Shown here: piece after piece, positions 12,011 to 24,452 of the stretch
Numbering within the stretch: the stretch's first letter is position 1
Layout of the letters: the number at the start of each line of letters is the position of its first letter
DNA from: Asterias rubens
Lineage: Eukaryota > Echinodermata > Asteroidea > Forcipulatida > Asteriidae
DNA: 64,000 nt
NCBI RefSeq assembly: GCF_902459465.1
Contig: NC_047082.1
Span: forward strand, 8,535,407-8,599,406
Direction of reading: 5' to 3'
Made by a program: the position numbers and the translations under genes
The notes under the pieces: model-generated
Seen by the model: only the letters and a program-made list of their open reading frames with translations
Databases searched by the model: none
Told to the model about the DNA's origin: nothing

Positions 12011-12960
12011 GCTGCATAAAATAGCATGGCATTATAAGCATCCACCACTCTATCTATAATACTATCTATAGCAAGAGTATTCTGGAATAATAGTGAATAT
12101 ATAAAAAAGGATAGTATTAGTAAATTTCTATAATATTTGTATTGTTGTATTTGTATTATTTTAGAATCATGATTTTATATTGTTTTCAGCTGCATAAAAT
12201 AGCATGGCATTGTTAGCATCCATGAGTGTACATTACTATTTGTAGGAAAAGTATTCTGGAACAATAGTGAATAATAATATAAAAAAGGATAGTATTTTTC
12301 AATTGCTGTATTTGTATTGTTACTGTACTTGTATTATTTTAGAATCATGATTTTATATTTTATTCAGCTGCATAAAATAGCATCGCATTATAAGCATCCA
12401 TGACTCTATAATACTATCTGTAGCAAAAGTATTCGGGAATAATAGTGAATATATAAAAAGGGATAGTATTAGTAAATTCTTATATTTATGTGTATTGTTT
12501 TATAATCGTGGTTTTACTCAGCTGCATTAAGTAGGATGGCATTATAAGCATCCATGAGTGTACACTACGATCTATAGCAAAAACATAACTATGGAATAAT
12601 AGTGAACAAATTGGGATAGTATTTTCTAGTTAAGAATTGCTATATTTGTTTTGTTGATGTAATTGTTTTGTTTTTTAATCATGATTTTTTTCAGCTGCAA
12701 AAATACGATGGCATTATAATTATACATTATACTACATTAGCTATAACATTAAATAAGCAAAGGTATTCTTGATTACTAGTGAATATATTTTTACATAGAA
12801 AAGGATAATATTATCCAGCTTTGAAATTTCATGATTTTAATCAGCTTTATCAAATATGATGGCACTTAAAGCATCCATGATTGTTTGCTTATATCATCAA
12901 TAAAGTATTCTGGAATAACTGTGAATATTATATATTTCACATATTATTATTTTACTACAA
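12011..12960 (+). repeat. Six-unit AT-rich tandem array, 150-178-bp period
   Basis: Units start GCTGCATAAAATAGCATGGC at about 12,011, 12,189, 12,367, 12,521, 12,694 and 12,844, with rising divergence. Each unit repeats GCATTATAAGCATCCATGA, AAAGTATTCTGGAATAATAG, TGAATATATAAAAAAGGATA and GTATTAGT. No reading frame is kept. Satellite-like. Confidence 0.88.
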
Positions 12961-14845
12961 CTATTGTATTACGATGATCAAAATATGATCTAGATATATA
13001 AGTAAAAATTTACGAGTTATTCTTTAAAAAACATCTTAACTAAACTGCGCTATAGACTTACCCAATGAAGTCAAATTAGGCATCTGAAATAGATATACCA
13101 TTAATAATACGAAACGCTATAAATAGACATATGCCTACAGTTCGTGTAAAATGTCTGTAAGATAATTGCATATCAAAGTTGAAGGTGTGACTTTTAATCT
13201 CAAACTCAACGATACAACAATGTTTGAACCCGTAATTTCAAACACAATCCGGTCTAAAAATAGCAACTCAGACAATCCCTGTTGTTTAGATTTCTATGAC
13301 TAATGAATATTCATGAGCTAACCTACGTCATCAAGCTTCGAAGGATGAACTTTTGTAAGATGATGTTATTTTCAAAGAACGTATAAGGGACGTTTTTTTA
13401 TTATTGTGTTGAATATGATTGTACGTCTCATTATGGGAGAGGACAAAGAACTTGCATTTTTCACCGAGAGAAGCCTTTAAGGCTAAATGGTTTAATTCAT
13501 ATCTGAACATATTTTTAGAAATAATTCCTGCACTGTTCTTTCAAAAACAGCATTTAAGATGTCAGAGTCTGATAATTTGCTCTTATTTTAAATAATGTTT
13601 TGCATAATATCAATAATTCGATTTAAAAAAAAAAATCTCGCACAGTTCTGAGTTAAAGGCAATTTATTTCAGAAAAAAAAAAAAAAATTTAACCAGTCAG
13701 TTTTCCTTCTCTTTCAAATTTACTTAAAATCCTTGAGTCAGTTAGTAATAAATCAATGGAAAGTTGATTGGAAAAGTTATTAGAAAATTTATATGATGTT
13801 TGTATACGAAAACTTGTGTCTTTCCATCCGTGAGTATGGACAAAAATGTCTCAATTATCCAGAAAGGTAGTTGGCTAGTATTCAAGTTAAAGGTTAATTT
13901 GTGGGGTTTGTTTCATAAAGTAACATAAGTTCATGGTATGTTTTAAATTGCGTACACAATTAAAGCAATTTCTTGATCCGTTAAACCTCCGAAAATAGCA
14001 AAACTATAACCACAATTAAAAACACATCCAGTGTGTTTATTGTTAAAGGGTGGTTGTTGTTTTAATATCAGGCCCGTCACTCCTATTCCGCCCTCTTGTG
14101 TTGGGAAGGAAGACACTCAGAATGCGGGTACTCAAGCTTGACACAACCTCACAACGGGGAAATGACATCATTAGCTAAGTATGTTTAGATGAACATAAAG
14201 ATATCTTATTTCATACCCAGTGACCACAATTCTAATACAATTCATTTTCCAAATAACCATACAACAATCAGATAAAAAAATAAAATAAAATAAAAAACAC
14301 GCGGGAAACATCATTGAAAAAAAAATAGACCTAGAGGCGGTCACTTTTCGCGCTCTCCCCGCGCCGACATGTTTCGCGCCAAAATTAGGAAAGCGCGGGA
14401 GTTTGTTTTTACTCGTGTAGGATAATGTGTCCGATCGGTCTTAGTGAACTTCGTGCCGACACACGTAGCAGAGTAGACCGTGTGAACACCGATCATTATC
14501 ACTGGGTGGGGGAACTTCAATTTTCCATGCCCGATTTCATTGTCGTTTTTATGTTAAAGAAAATGAAAAATTAGAAACCGAGGAAGTGAAATAAAAACTG
14601 CAATTTAAGTTCGACCGATTAGGTACTTTCTGTTGCGAAAAACAAAATCAGGAGATATGAAATCTTGTTTGGACTAACACGATCACCAGGAAAGATTTCG
14701 TCCGAAAAACTAAGAGATAATTTGTCAGCAATCGATGACCCATGGTAAGGATAGATAATGTCACAGGGTGTGAGTAATACTTACATTATTGTATAACCAA
14801 ACATTATTTGCCCCAAGTTATATCAGTCTGTCTATGGTTCACTTT
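12961..14845. other. No gene seen
   Basis: AT-rich, with A-runs at 13,630 and 13,670. A CpG-rich patch (14,335-14,400, with CGCGCTCTCCCCGCGCCGAC) could be regulatory or part of an unknown repeat. Confidence 0.5.
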
Positions 14846-15233
14846 TTAAAGGCAGTGTACACTAATGGTAGTTACTCAAAATAATTATTAACATAAAACC
14901 TTTCTTGGTGACGAGTAATGGGGAGAGGTTGATGGTATAAAACATTGTGAGAAACGGCTCCCTCTGAAGTGTCATAGTGTTCGAGAAAGAAGTAATTTTT
15001 CACGAATTTGATTTCGAGACCTCATATTTAGAACTTGAGGTCTCGAAATCAACCATCTAAACGCACACAACTTCCTGTGACAAGGGTGTTTTTTCTTTCA
15101 TTGTTTTATCTCGCAAATTCGATAACCGATTGAGCTCAAATTTTCACAGGCTTGTTATTTTATGCCTACGTTGAGATACACCAATTGAGAAGGCTAGTCT
15201 TTGACAATTACCAATAATGTGCACTGCCTTTAA
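14846..15233 (+). mobile_element. TTAA MITE family A, copy A6, full length with internal stem-loop
   Basis: TTAA at 14846-14849 and 15230-15233 bound the element, with ends AGGCAGTGTACACTA and GTGCACTGCCT. Inside, GATTTCGAGACCTCA (15010-15024) and TGAGGTCTCGAAATC (15036-15050) form a perfect 15-bp stem with an 11-base loop. Confidence 0.88.
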
Positions 15234-15404
15234 CTTTTTATTAAGCCTATGCACCATTTAACCCCTTTGTAACGATGGTATTTTTTAATGTATTGGTGGT
15301 TTTTTTTTATCTTAACCAAAAACGGCAAAAGGAAATTCCCATGTAGGGACAATAAATGTTTATTGTATTGTTTGTTTTTGTAAAGATGTCTCCACTGATA
15401 GTTT

Positions 15405-15875
15405 TCAAATCGACTTTGGTGAAAGTGAAAGACACAGTCGACCACAACATATTGTTGTAATCGATTAGTAATCAATTCATTGGAAATACCCGAACAAAGA
15501 ATGAACCAAAACATCAGAAAGTTGTGCCTCAAGTTTGCTTTAGTAATAATTTCCCTATACGATAATTTTTTACATCAGTTTTTGGTGAAAGACACAGTCG
15601 ACAATCAACATTGTTACAATCGATTAATAATCGATTCATTGGAAGTAGCTGAACCAACCATGGAAGCATTGACTAAACAGGAAGCTAAATCATTTTTTTT
15701 CTCTGACAACCATTGTCGAGCGCATCAACATTGTTTTAATCGATTAATAGTCGATTCATTGGAAATAGCTGAACCAACCATGGAAGCATTGACTAAACAG
15801 AAAGCTAAATCGCATTTTTTTTTCTGACGACGACCAGTGTCGACCGCATCAACATTGTTTTAATCGACTTGTGGT
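15405..15875 (+). repeat. Tandem repeat with AATCGATTAATAATCGATT palindromes
   Basis: Three to four units of about 135-165 bp carry CATTGTTTTAATCGATTAAT, GTCGATTCATTGGAAATAGC and TGAACCAACCATGGAAGCAT. Units 2 and 3 are closest. Each has a near-perfect palindrome of CGATTA/TAATCG words. Confidence 0.82.
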
Positions 15876-16084
15876 AAGTTTACAGGACGAACCAAGACTA
15901 AGTACGCACAGACCAGGCGTCTTCTTAATTCAATTTCAACGCAGCTACAATCGCTCAACAGCCTTAGATCAATAATAGGGGTAAAACTGCTTCCGTTCAG
16001 TGAGGTTGGGATAGAGAAGGGGGGGGGTACAGACCAGAAAAAAAGTGGACTCATTTGTGACATTTATTGGATTTTAGGTAGAAG

Positions 16085-16356
16085 AGAAGTCTCTCGCATC
16101 CCGAGAAAAGAAAATGTGTTATAGGTGCTGCAGTTTTTGAGAAATAAATTGTTGTCTCAGCAAAAAATATTCTAGCATGTACAACGTTTTAACCAGCTAT
16201 GGTATTATGCATGACATTGATTTACTTCATTTCTCAAAACTACAGCACCTCAGCAAATGGTATTTTAAGGGAAGCTTTCTATTTTCATTATCTTCAAAGT
16301 GTGTAAGTTGAATGTAATTGTGTTTCGTGTTACAACAAGTACCCAGACCCTTTAAA
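16085..16356. mobile_element. Foldback MITE family B, copy B1
   Basis: The left arm carries GTTTTTGAGAAATAAATTGT and the right arm TTACTTCATTTCTCAAAACT, then ACAGCACCTCAGCAAATG and GGGAAGCTTTCTATTTTCAT. The right end is GTACCCAGACCCT followed by TTAA. The centre is near 16,190. Confidence 0.7.
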
Positions 16357-18574
16357 ATGCACTACAACTTATCATAAGTCTATTCTGTACGTCCATTAGA
16401 CAAACCTTCACCCCGGGTGACCTTATACCATTGTGATTTGCTACCTTTGAAGAAACAGAAATATTTATAATAACAGCCACCATCCTAAGAAATTATTCTC
16501 ACAAACCCCAAAAAACATTTTATAAATAAACCATTACAAGTCACGGCCATGCATTGTTCCCAAATTGATGGAGAAATCGAAGAGTAGGGAGATGGTGTTA
16601 TTACATTAAACAGCAAATCGCTGTCCGAGTGAGGGGTTTTCAATGAACACGCTAACAAAACCACGACAATTGTGTATTGTGTAAGGTTGAGTGCGACGGT
16701 TTTTCAGTGCAACCTCGGCTGAACGTCAAGTGCGTTTTCAATAGGGATGGAATGAAACATAAAATTATCCCCAGGGCTGTGGGAAATGATAACATGCAAG
16801 AAGAAGCGAAAATGGAAATCTTCAATATTGTTCATAAACAATATTGTTATCTTATAGACGGCAGATTTTAAACTATTCATTTGAAATGTCGGTCTTAAAC
16901 ATAGTATTCAAAGTACGTTTAGGCTTCTTTTCAATGCTTGTTATTTACTGTTTATATGTTTATTATTGAAATAGTGGTTATTATTAAATCATAATACATT
17001 GCTTTAACATCTGGTGGGACAAAATCTCGCAACTTCTCTCTCGGCCCTAATGCTCAAACACGCGCGAGACTTGCCCACAGTCTACTCAAGGCGAGTTTCT
17101 TGTTAACTACTCAAAAATGTCTTGATTTTCTTTTTAAAACTGTGGAGGATAACAACCTGATATGCAGCTGTCCTTGCAAGATGTTGGTTATAGACGGCTT
17201 GACTTACGACTACGGTGCTGTGTTTTTATTACAGACAGGATCAGTTTACATGTTAACGCCTGCTCGTTCGCGCCTTTATTTGAAGATCACGCGATGCATA
17301 GAGACCGTGGAGTTCCAGCACCGATTCACAACGTGAAGCTATTAAAAGATAGTCTGCAAAATAATTACTGCAAAATAGGATCTTTTATGGCGCCATTATT
17401 GTGAAATGAATATGTCAAATTATTGTTTCTTTAAATTATACAGTGTTAAAAGGCCTTATCACAACTTGAAGGCAAACGAATATCATAGGAACAAAATGTG
17501 AACATTTAAAACTGTGAATCTCTTTCCTTCTTGTAGATTGGCTGGAACTGGTTTCCTGTAAATTTCATTGTCATTTTTGTAACTAACAAAAAATGGCAGT
17601 ACGGGATTCTGAGGCATTCCATGGTGAGGTATCAATACATTATTTGTTTCCATGGTTACACCATGTGCACATGACACTTTATTATGTCATTTGTAATGCA
17701 TTTGTAGCTATGGTATAATGACTCTGTAATTTGACCTTTGGTCATGAAGTTTGTCAACTTTAATAAAATTCAAATTTCAAATACATACAACGAGAACACA
17801 GTCACACCCCGCAATGTGGTAACCCCCACCCCCTTGACTGACCCCCTCCCCCACACACGCACACCTGGCACCACACATGAATAATGAGTTCACACTCACA
17901 GTGTTTGTCTGCACATTCAACGTGATCGAGTCTTACCTCATAATCTCATAATTCCATGTCATTATAATTTGAGCACCAACCCACTGTAAAACTAAAGGGG
18001 AAATACACTCACCCTGTATGCTACAATATTATACTCAAATCCATTCACATCCTCTTGTTTGAAATAAACAGCCAAAGAAACCAAGAAATTAAAATGATGT
18101 AAAATTCGGTGAAAACAACAATCTACTTCAACTTTCCACTGAAAAAAACAAAAACTATCGACTATCATTCTAGGCGAAATTTTTTTGGAGAACTTCAGTG
18201 TTACACTTTTTAATTGTTTATTTCTTCTTTCATTTGTCTTCTTGTTTTACTTAAATATACGTTTCTAGGGCCTATGTTGGTCAAATAAATAACAATGACA
18301 AACAAACACAATATAATCATTTTATTTCCTGATAAGTGGTTGTTCTGATTGTCATTTGAGATGGGAATAATTATTCTTAGAGTGTTCACGTTTGGGACGT
18401 TTGTGAATGATTTCTCTCAAGAGTGGAGATTTGATTAAAAAAAAAGAATAGAGTGGGATTATTGAAAGGGAACGCTCGTGAATTTATACCACGTGAGCTG
18501 TCAGATCAAATTATCAAGTAGTCCTAAGAATCATCAAAAAGGTAAGTTTGCATTAAAAAAAAAAAACATTTATT
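16357..18574. other. No gene seen
   Basis: Non-coding on inspection of both strands. The 60-80-codon frames at 16.7-17.7 kb lack recognised domains or splice pairs. Confidence 0.5.
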
Positions 18575-18765
18575 TTAAAGGGAAGAAGGTATACGTCTGG
18601 TAATGGTGAAAGACTTCCCTTGAAATATTATTCCATGAAATGCTTTACTTTTTGAGAAACCATTAAAACAATATCAATTCTCGATAGCGAGAATTACGGA
18701 TTTATTTTAAACACATGTCATGACACGGCAAAACGTGCGGAAACAAGAGTGTCCGATGGCTTTAA
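18575..18765 (+). mobile_element. TTAA MITE family C, internally deleted copy
   Basis: This copy contains GACTTCCCTTGAAATATTAT, the central palindrome AATTCTCGATAGCGAGAATT (one base off perfect), GACACGGCAAAACGTGCGG and the end GTGTCCGATGGCT plus TTAA at 18762-18765. The segment between the AACAAG and GTGTCC parts is deleted. Confidence 0.65.
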
Positions 18766-18842
18766 AGCATTATGTTGAGACACACCAAGAGAGAATACTG
18801 GTGTTTGACGTACCAAGCATGTCCATTATTCAGTGCATTTAA
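18766..18842 (+). mobile_element. Family A right-end fragment
   Basis: GTTGAGACACACCAAGAGAG, then AATACTGGTGTTTGACG and a decayed end CAGTGCATTTAA. It directly follows the family C copy. Confidence 0.5.
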
Positions 18843-19443
18843 GTCGAGTCGCCCTCTCCTATCACTTAAACCTTACATCATTGGCCTCGTCCTTATATTA
18901 AAAGCACATTATTTGACCCCCACAACAACAGAATAACTGCACTTTTCCGTCAAGTGTCGAACCCACTCTTAAGATTTTGCCACAATTCCTTACGCATCTT
19001 TTTTTCCCTTCCTTTCTTGAAGATCGAGTTACCCATAATAAATAAAGCATACTAGCTCGCATCTACGTCATCAGAATTCGACACCCTTCCGTAAAATGGC
19101 AGTGAGGGATTGAGGGAATAAATTAACTGTGAAATGAACAATTAAAATGGCAGACGCTCGAAGGGGAAAGTGTGAGAGGTTTTTTTCTAGATTGTTTAAG
19201 GGGATGTCAATTTTTGTATGGGGTGTGTTTTCTTCTTCCGTTTTGGAGAGCGATGGAAAACGTGTGAGAAATCATAAAATAGCTATGTGAGATTGTCTAT
19301 ACCTTTATTTTTGGAAAGAATCTCATTCATGTAATCAGTCTTTGAAGTTTATTACAAAATAGTTGTGATCATTTTTTATGGTTTAATTAACTGCATACAT
19401 AATTGTTGAAATCAGTTAGCGTGAAAATATGTTTTTTTTTCTT

Positions 19444-19480
19444 TCAAATCAAATCAAATCAAATCAAATCAAATCAATCA
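19444..19480 (+). repeat. (AAATC)n microsatellite
   Basis: About seven AAATC units occur in a row within a poly-T-preceded AT-rich stretch. Confidence 0.9.
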
Positions 19481-19884
19481 GAAATTTTATTTCCATACAA
19501 ACATAGGGCCTTTACAAATGAAAAATAAAAAATTATTTTCCAAAACTGAAACTGTATGTAGGCATGGCCCATTACAAAGCAAACACTTGTTGGGTGGGAT
19601 GCCTTGTATAAAAAAAAAATGGAAAGTATTTATAAGTAAGACGATTGATTTTTGTTTGAATGTTGAATCTTTCTAATTGGAGAGATTTGTCATCAGGATC
19701 CAGCAAAGGTATTATAATGTTTCTTAAACGGTTTATTAAAGTCATTTGCAAGACACCGTTCAACAATTTTCACCAGTAGCCCATTTTCATAATTGCTTCA
19801 TAGAGACGAATTACCAGCCAGTTATTTCACCAACATTGGGTAAATACGTCGTATCCATGCTAAAGAAATCGTGACTCAATAGTA

Positions 19885-20035
19885 CCACTAGATTCTCAAA
19901 AACTACAGCACCTCAGCACGTTATATTATTTAAATGGAAGATTTCTATTCTACCATCATTATCTTTAAGCTGTGTCAGTTTAACGTAAATCTGTGGACAC
20001 TGTGATTGTGTCCAACCATAATACTAGCAAACCAT
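19885..20035 (+). mobile_element. Foldback MITE family B, right-half fragment
   Basis: TTCTCAAAAACTACAGCACC, ATTTAAATGGAAGATTTCTA, GTGTCAGTTTAACGTAAATC and TGTGGACACTGTGATTGTGT occur in family order. Confidence 0.6.
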
Positions 20036-20599
20036 TTGAACAAAATTAACTTAAACTTGAATAATGAGAACGCCTAATGCAGATCTATTTTCATTTGGTA
20101 AATTGAAATTAAGTTGGTTTCGGTTTCTCATTGAGAAAACGAATACATATGTTTAATTACTATTTTTTACATCTGCAAGTAAAATATTATATGAGGGGTA
20201 AGTGTCAGAAATAAGACGACGTCTTATAAAAACTCGAGTGGGAGGACGACAAAACTACCCTGACACAAACCAAAAGGGAAGTATATACTGAGATCATTGT
20301 ACAAAATACACAAGGACTACGGACGTATACCGACGTGTTAAAGAGAGGTTCTCATGAATTTCATTCATCACTCAACCACACAAAAACCAGCACTCCTTTA
20401 CGTCACTTGTTCTATATGGGGGAGCACCCCCTGGGAATGAACCGAATGACGTCATCAGGATAGAGAGTGGGCATTAGCTGGTGAAGCTTTTCGTTGCAGC
20501 TTTCGTTGTGATGGACATTTTGATACCTTTTTGTAGATCAAGTTTTTGGCTTGTGAATCCTGCTCACTGTAAACTTATGAAGATGTGTGTAATATAGTT

Positions 20600-20930
20600 T
20601 ATCTGTAGAAGTTTCAGCTTGATTAGTCATCACGTTTTTGAGGAAAAAAGGTGAAAATCACAGAGCAGTATTTTCAGGAGAGTCGCGTCAAAATCCGTTA
20701 CACATGATTAAATAAGTTTCTACATGCTTAAATTATTTTTTTAGTGAGACAAACATTATGTTCGTGAAATTTTATTTTACATTTATTTCCGAAAACTACA
20801 GGACCTCAGCAGCTAATTATTTTAATGGAAGCTTTCTCACCATCATTACATTCAAACCGTGTAAAGTAAATCTGTGGATATTGTGTTTTGTGTCCTACGA
20901 AAAGTACCCAAACCATTCAACGGTCAGATC
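20600..20930 (+). mobile_element. Foldback MITE family B, copy B3
   Basis: The copy has TAGAAGTTTCAGCTTGATTA and TTTTCAGGAGAGTCGCGT on the left; the same segment appears inverted at 30.43-30.52 kb. It then has CGAAAACTACAGGACCTCAG, ATGGAAGCTTTCTCACCATC and AAATCTGTGGATATTGTG, and runs out at GAAAAGTACCCAAACC. Confidence 0.65.
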
Positions 20931-21006
20931 GTATTCAGTGCTACGGATGTTATAGTTTTTATTACAACTATCATAAAGTCTTAAAATCTAGCGTTTTTTT
21001 TATTTG

Positions 21007-21394
21007 TTTTAAAGGATTCGGGTACTTTTCAAAATGTCCACAGATTTACATTAAACTTACAGGGTTTGCAGATAATGGTAGCGGAAAGCTTCCCTTCAAA
21101 TATTACTAACTAAGGTTGTGTAGTTTTTGAGAAATGTGTAAAACAAGTCACAAAATAAATTTGGTCACATAAGACCAAAATTATTTTAGCATGTAAAATC
21201 CCCTTAACCACTTATGATATTATACCAAAACCATAGCATAACTGGTTAATACGTTTTTACATGCTAAAACTGAGACGAAAATTATTACTTTTACTCATTT
21301 CTCAAAAACTACAGCACCTCAGTAAGTAAAATTTCAAGGGAAGCTTTCTACTATCATAATCTTCAAACTGTGTAAGTTTAAATCTGTGGACATT
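21007..21394. mobile_element. Foldback MITE family B, copy B4, near-complete palindrome
   Basis: AATGTCCACAGATTTACATT at 21033 is inverted as AAATCTGTGGACATT ending at 21394. GGAAAGCTTCCCTTCAAAT pairs with TTTCAAGGGAAGCTTTC, and TAGTTTTTGAGAAATG with CATTTCTCAAAAACTA. The arms are about 170 bp each around 21,213. The left end TTAA|AGGATTCGGGTAC shows the same TTAA|AG terminus as families A and C. Confidence 0.82.
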
Positions 21395-22284
21395 AAACTG
21401 TCCCTACATTGTAATCTAAACTGTCCTATAATAGAGCCTGTGTTGATAATAATATACTGCACAGTGAACAGTGCTTTAAAACAGCAATAAGAGCCGGCTA
21501 TTAATGGTTTGGGGGCAATGGCGGTGGCTTGCAATAATAAAAAGGCAATAATGAAAGAAACTGAAGTCAGATTTATTGGTAATAAAAGGTGAATAAAAAA
21601 AACCGGCTAAAATGTATTGTCGAGTGGGTTTATTGAACAAGCTACTGGGGCCCCGAACAAAAGAAAGTGTATAGGCCTACACACGGTATTTAAAACAGTT
21701 GTGTTATAGTTAATTTTCGAATGACTAAAAATGTACATGTCATTTCTACTATATTATAACATTTTGTATTTATTTCCTTATTCGTTTTTAGTATCTGTGA
21801 TTTCTGCAATATTTTGCGAGCAAAAAGGGCGCCCTCAAGCGTCAACCACTCATGCGCTGAATGTCACCACCCCGGGGGTGAATCAACCTTATCCCCACGT
21901 TGGCTCATCCCCCACGCGATGTATTTAAATAACAATCATCACACGTTATAATGTCTTCACGGATCATTAATATTTTGACGATCGATTTGAAAGCAATGAT
22001 GTGTTCTGTTATAAGTTATTCATTAATTACAGACGGGATTTCGTGAAATCAAAGGCGGTGTTTTGAAACCACGTAGGGTTTACCTCTCGCGTGAGTTGTG
22101 AATGCTGAAGGCATTGTATTGTAATCTGTGGCTTATAAAACCCTATTTAAATCACATCAAGAACCAGCTAGGTGTCATTCGAACGTAGTGGTTTATTTTT
22201 GTACAAGCCGACAATTTGATGTTTTTTTTTCAACTTGTAGTCCAGTGTTTGAATGAAGCTCGGATCAAAACACCATAATAGACT

Positions 22285-22490
22285 AACAAACAAACAAACA
22301 AACAAACAAACAAACAAACAAACAAACAAACAAACAAACAAACAAACAAACAAACAAACAAACAAACAAACAAACAAACAAACAAACAAACAAACAAACA
22401 AACAAACAAACAAACAAACAAACAAACAAACAAACAAACAAACAAACAAACAAACAAACAAACAAACAAACAAACAAACAAACAAACAAA
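22285..22490 (+). repeat. (AAAC)n microsatellite, about 51 units
   Basis: An essentially perfect AAAC run covers about 205 bp, with decayed AAACACC-like units after it. All long frames here (Lys-Gln-Thr-Asn, Cys-Leu-Phe-Val) come from the repeat. Confidence 0.97.
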
Positions 22491-22954
22491 CCCAAACATC
22501 CCAACGAACAAACACCCCAACACCACAACAATCAAACATGCGTGTAAAATATTGTATTTTAGATCGTTGTCGGCCATATTGTGTTTTCACAAACATTACT
22601 TCGGGGAGGAAAGGAATGAAGATGTATCTCTGTTATTTAAACTCGGATCCCCAAATGATTGGACTACAAATCCTCATGGTCGTTGGTTCTTCATGATAAA
22701 TATGTTTACTAGATTACAATATGACGATTTATTTGGTTGCTAAGTTACAAACTGACGAGGAGGTAGTCTGAAATAAATCACAGAGAGTCACCTTGGGGGA
22801 TATATGTGTAAACATGAATTAAGAGCTGGAAATAAGAATTGCTCACTGTCCTGAGCGCAGAAATCACACTTCGTGGGGAAACGGATTGTCATTTCAACCA
22901 ACTGAATGTTATAAAGGAACATTACAGAATTGGCAAAGGGAAACAATGTAATGA

Positions 22955-23060
22955 TCACAGATTTACATAAAACTTACACGGTCTAATGATGATGAAACAT
23001 CATCCTTGAAATGTTTCTGTCTGAAATGTCTTATTTCATGAGAAATAAATATTTAAATTT
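22955..23060 (+). mobile_element. Foldback MITE family B, left-half fragment
   Basis: CACAGATTTACATAAAACTT, ACATCATCCTTGAAATGT and TTATTTCATGAGAAATAAAT correspond to one arm of family B. Confidence 0.5.
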
Positions 23061-24087
23061 CGCGTTTGGAGTTTATCGCTAGCGCTCAGTGCGCGTTTTA
23101 TTCAAGTTTTTTTTTCATCGGTGTTATGCAAATCGATTGTTAACTATTTCCTCATGACCCAGAAGGCAGATCGATCTCAAACTTCTACAGGTTTGTCAGT
23201 TTATGTATGAGGTATATTACATAAAGTTCTTACACTGCCAGCAACTGTTTTCTTAGCAAAAACCAATTATGTAATGTTCCTTATACGACGCTTTGGGTTG
23301 TTCGAGAAGATGTTATTGTATTTTATTAATACACAAGTCCTAAGAGATGGTTAATTTGAAGGTGAATACAGTGTAAGAACATTTTATAGAATTTCCAATC
23401 AAACCTAAGCATAATTTTTTGTACCGACTTTTTTTACATGCTTAACCTAAGACATGTTAAGAATAGTGTGCGTGTATGAATGTTGAGGCTGGTGTCCAAA
23501 TAATAATCACGTTCATCATTTTGTAAACGTGCTTAAAAAGTGGGTACAAATTGTGTTTAAACTCAAAACACTGTTTTTAGAGTGTAGTTAAAAACCAAAC
23601 GAACAATTTATTTGTTTCATTCTGGAACGGAATGATCTACTACAAATAATTACAGCAAACCTACAGTGACTGTGTAAAGAAAAAATCAAAATGGATAATT
23701 ATTAAGGTAAGGGGAGGCGGGTTTAAGCGTACACGACACACTCACCGTTTCTCGCTCTGCGATTGCGCACACGACTTGAATTGTCAATGAGTGCGTGTCA
23801 CGTGACCAATCGCGTGACCTTATTTGGAGACGCACCTTGAGGAAAAGGCGGGAATAATACAAAAGGCGTGGGAGAATCAGAGAGAGAGACAGAGAAGGGC
23901 GGGAGAGGCAGACAGGGCGCCATTTTCATTCAATTAATTAGTAATTATGGGAAGTGCCATCCCATGCCCTTCGCAATGACGTGGCACTTACTCGGGCATG
24001 ATGTAAAATTCAGAAAGACGAAATTCCTAACGATGTATTCATCAGTCCCTGGGCTCAACTCGCAGTCCTTGTAAAATATGTAGCCAC
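23061..24087. other. No gene seen
   Basis: Includes a less AT-rich patch at 23,710-23,930 with CACGTGAC and a GAGAGAGACAGAGA purine run. No exon recognised. Confidence 0.5.
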
Positions 24088-24452
24088 TTAAAGGCAGCGG
24101 ACACTATTGGTAATTACTCAAAATATTTATTAGCATAAAACCTTTCTAGGTGACAAGTAATGGGGAGAGGCTGGTGGTATAAAACATTGTGAGAAACGGC
24201 TCCCTCTGAAGTGCCATAGTTTTCGAGAAAGAAGAAATTTTCCACGAATTTGATTTCGAGACCTCATATTTAGAACTTGAGGTCTTGAAATCAACCATCT
24301 AAACGCACACAACTTCGTGTGACAAGGTTTTTTTTTCTTTCTTTCATTGTTATCTCGCAAGTTCGATGACCGATTGAGCTCAAATTTTCACAGGTTTGTT
24401 GTTTTATGCATATGTTGAGATACACCAACTGTGAAGGCTAGTTTGTGACAAT
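24088..24452 (+). mobile_element. TTAA MITE family A, copy A7, left part (interrupted)
   Basis: TTAA at 24088-24091 is followed by AGGCAGCGGACACTATTGG. The body includes the stem-loop GATTTCGAGACCTCA / TGAGGTCTTGAAATC (24252-24292). It breaks off at TTTGTGACAAT; the missing right end is found at 24833-24860. Confidence 0.85.

Noticed and set aside
15480..15827. 115-codon frame with an internal duplicated segment (EPTMEALTKQ)
   Set aside because: The duplication is that of the tandem DNA repeat, and the frame is not kept in the first and last units.
22168..22696. Four long open frames on both strands
   Set aside because: They are translations of the AAAC microsatellite in different frames.
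24130..24360. Minus-strand frame of 76 codons also seen in similar form near 43.0 and 7.3 kb
   Set aside because: The similarity comes from the family A MITE; the frames are interrupted in most copies.
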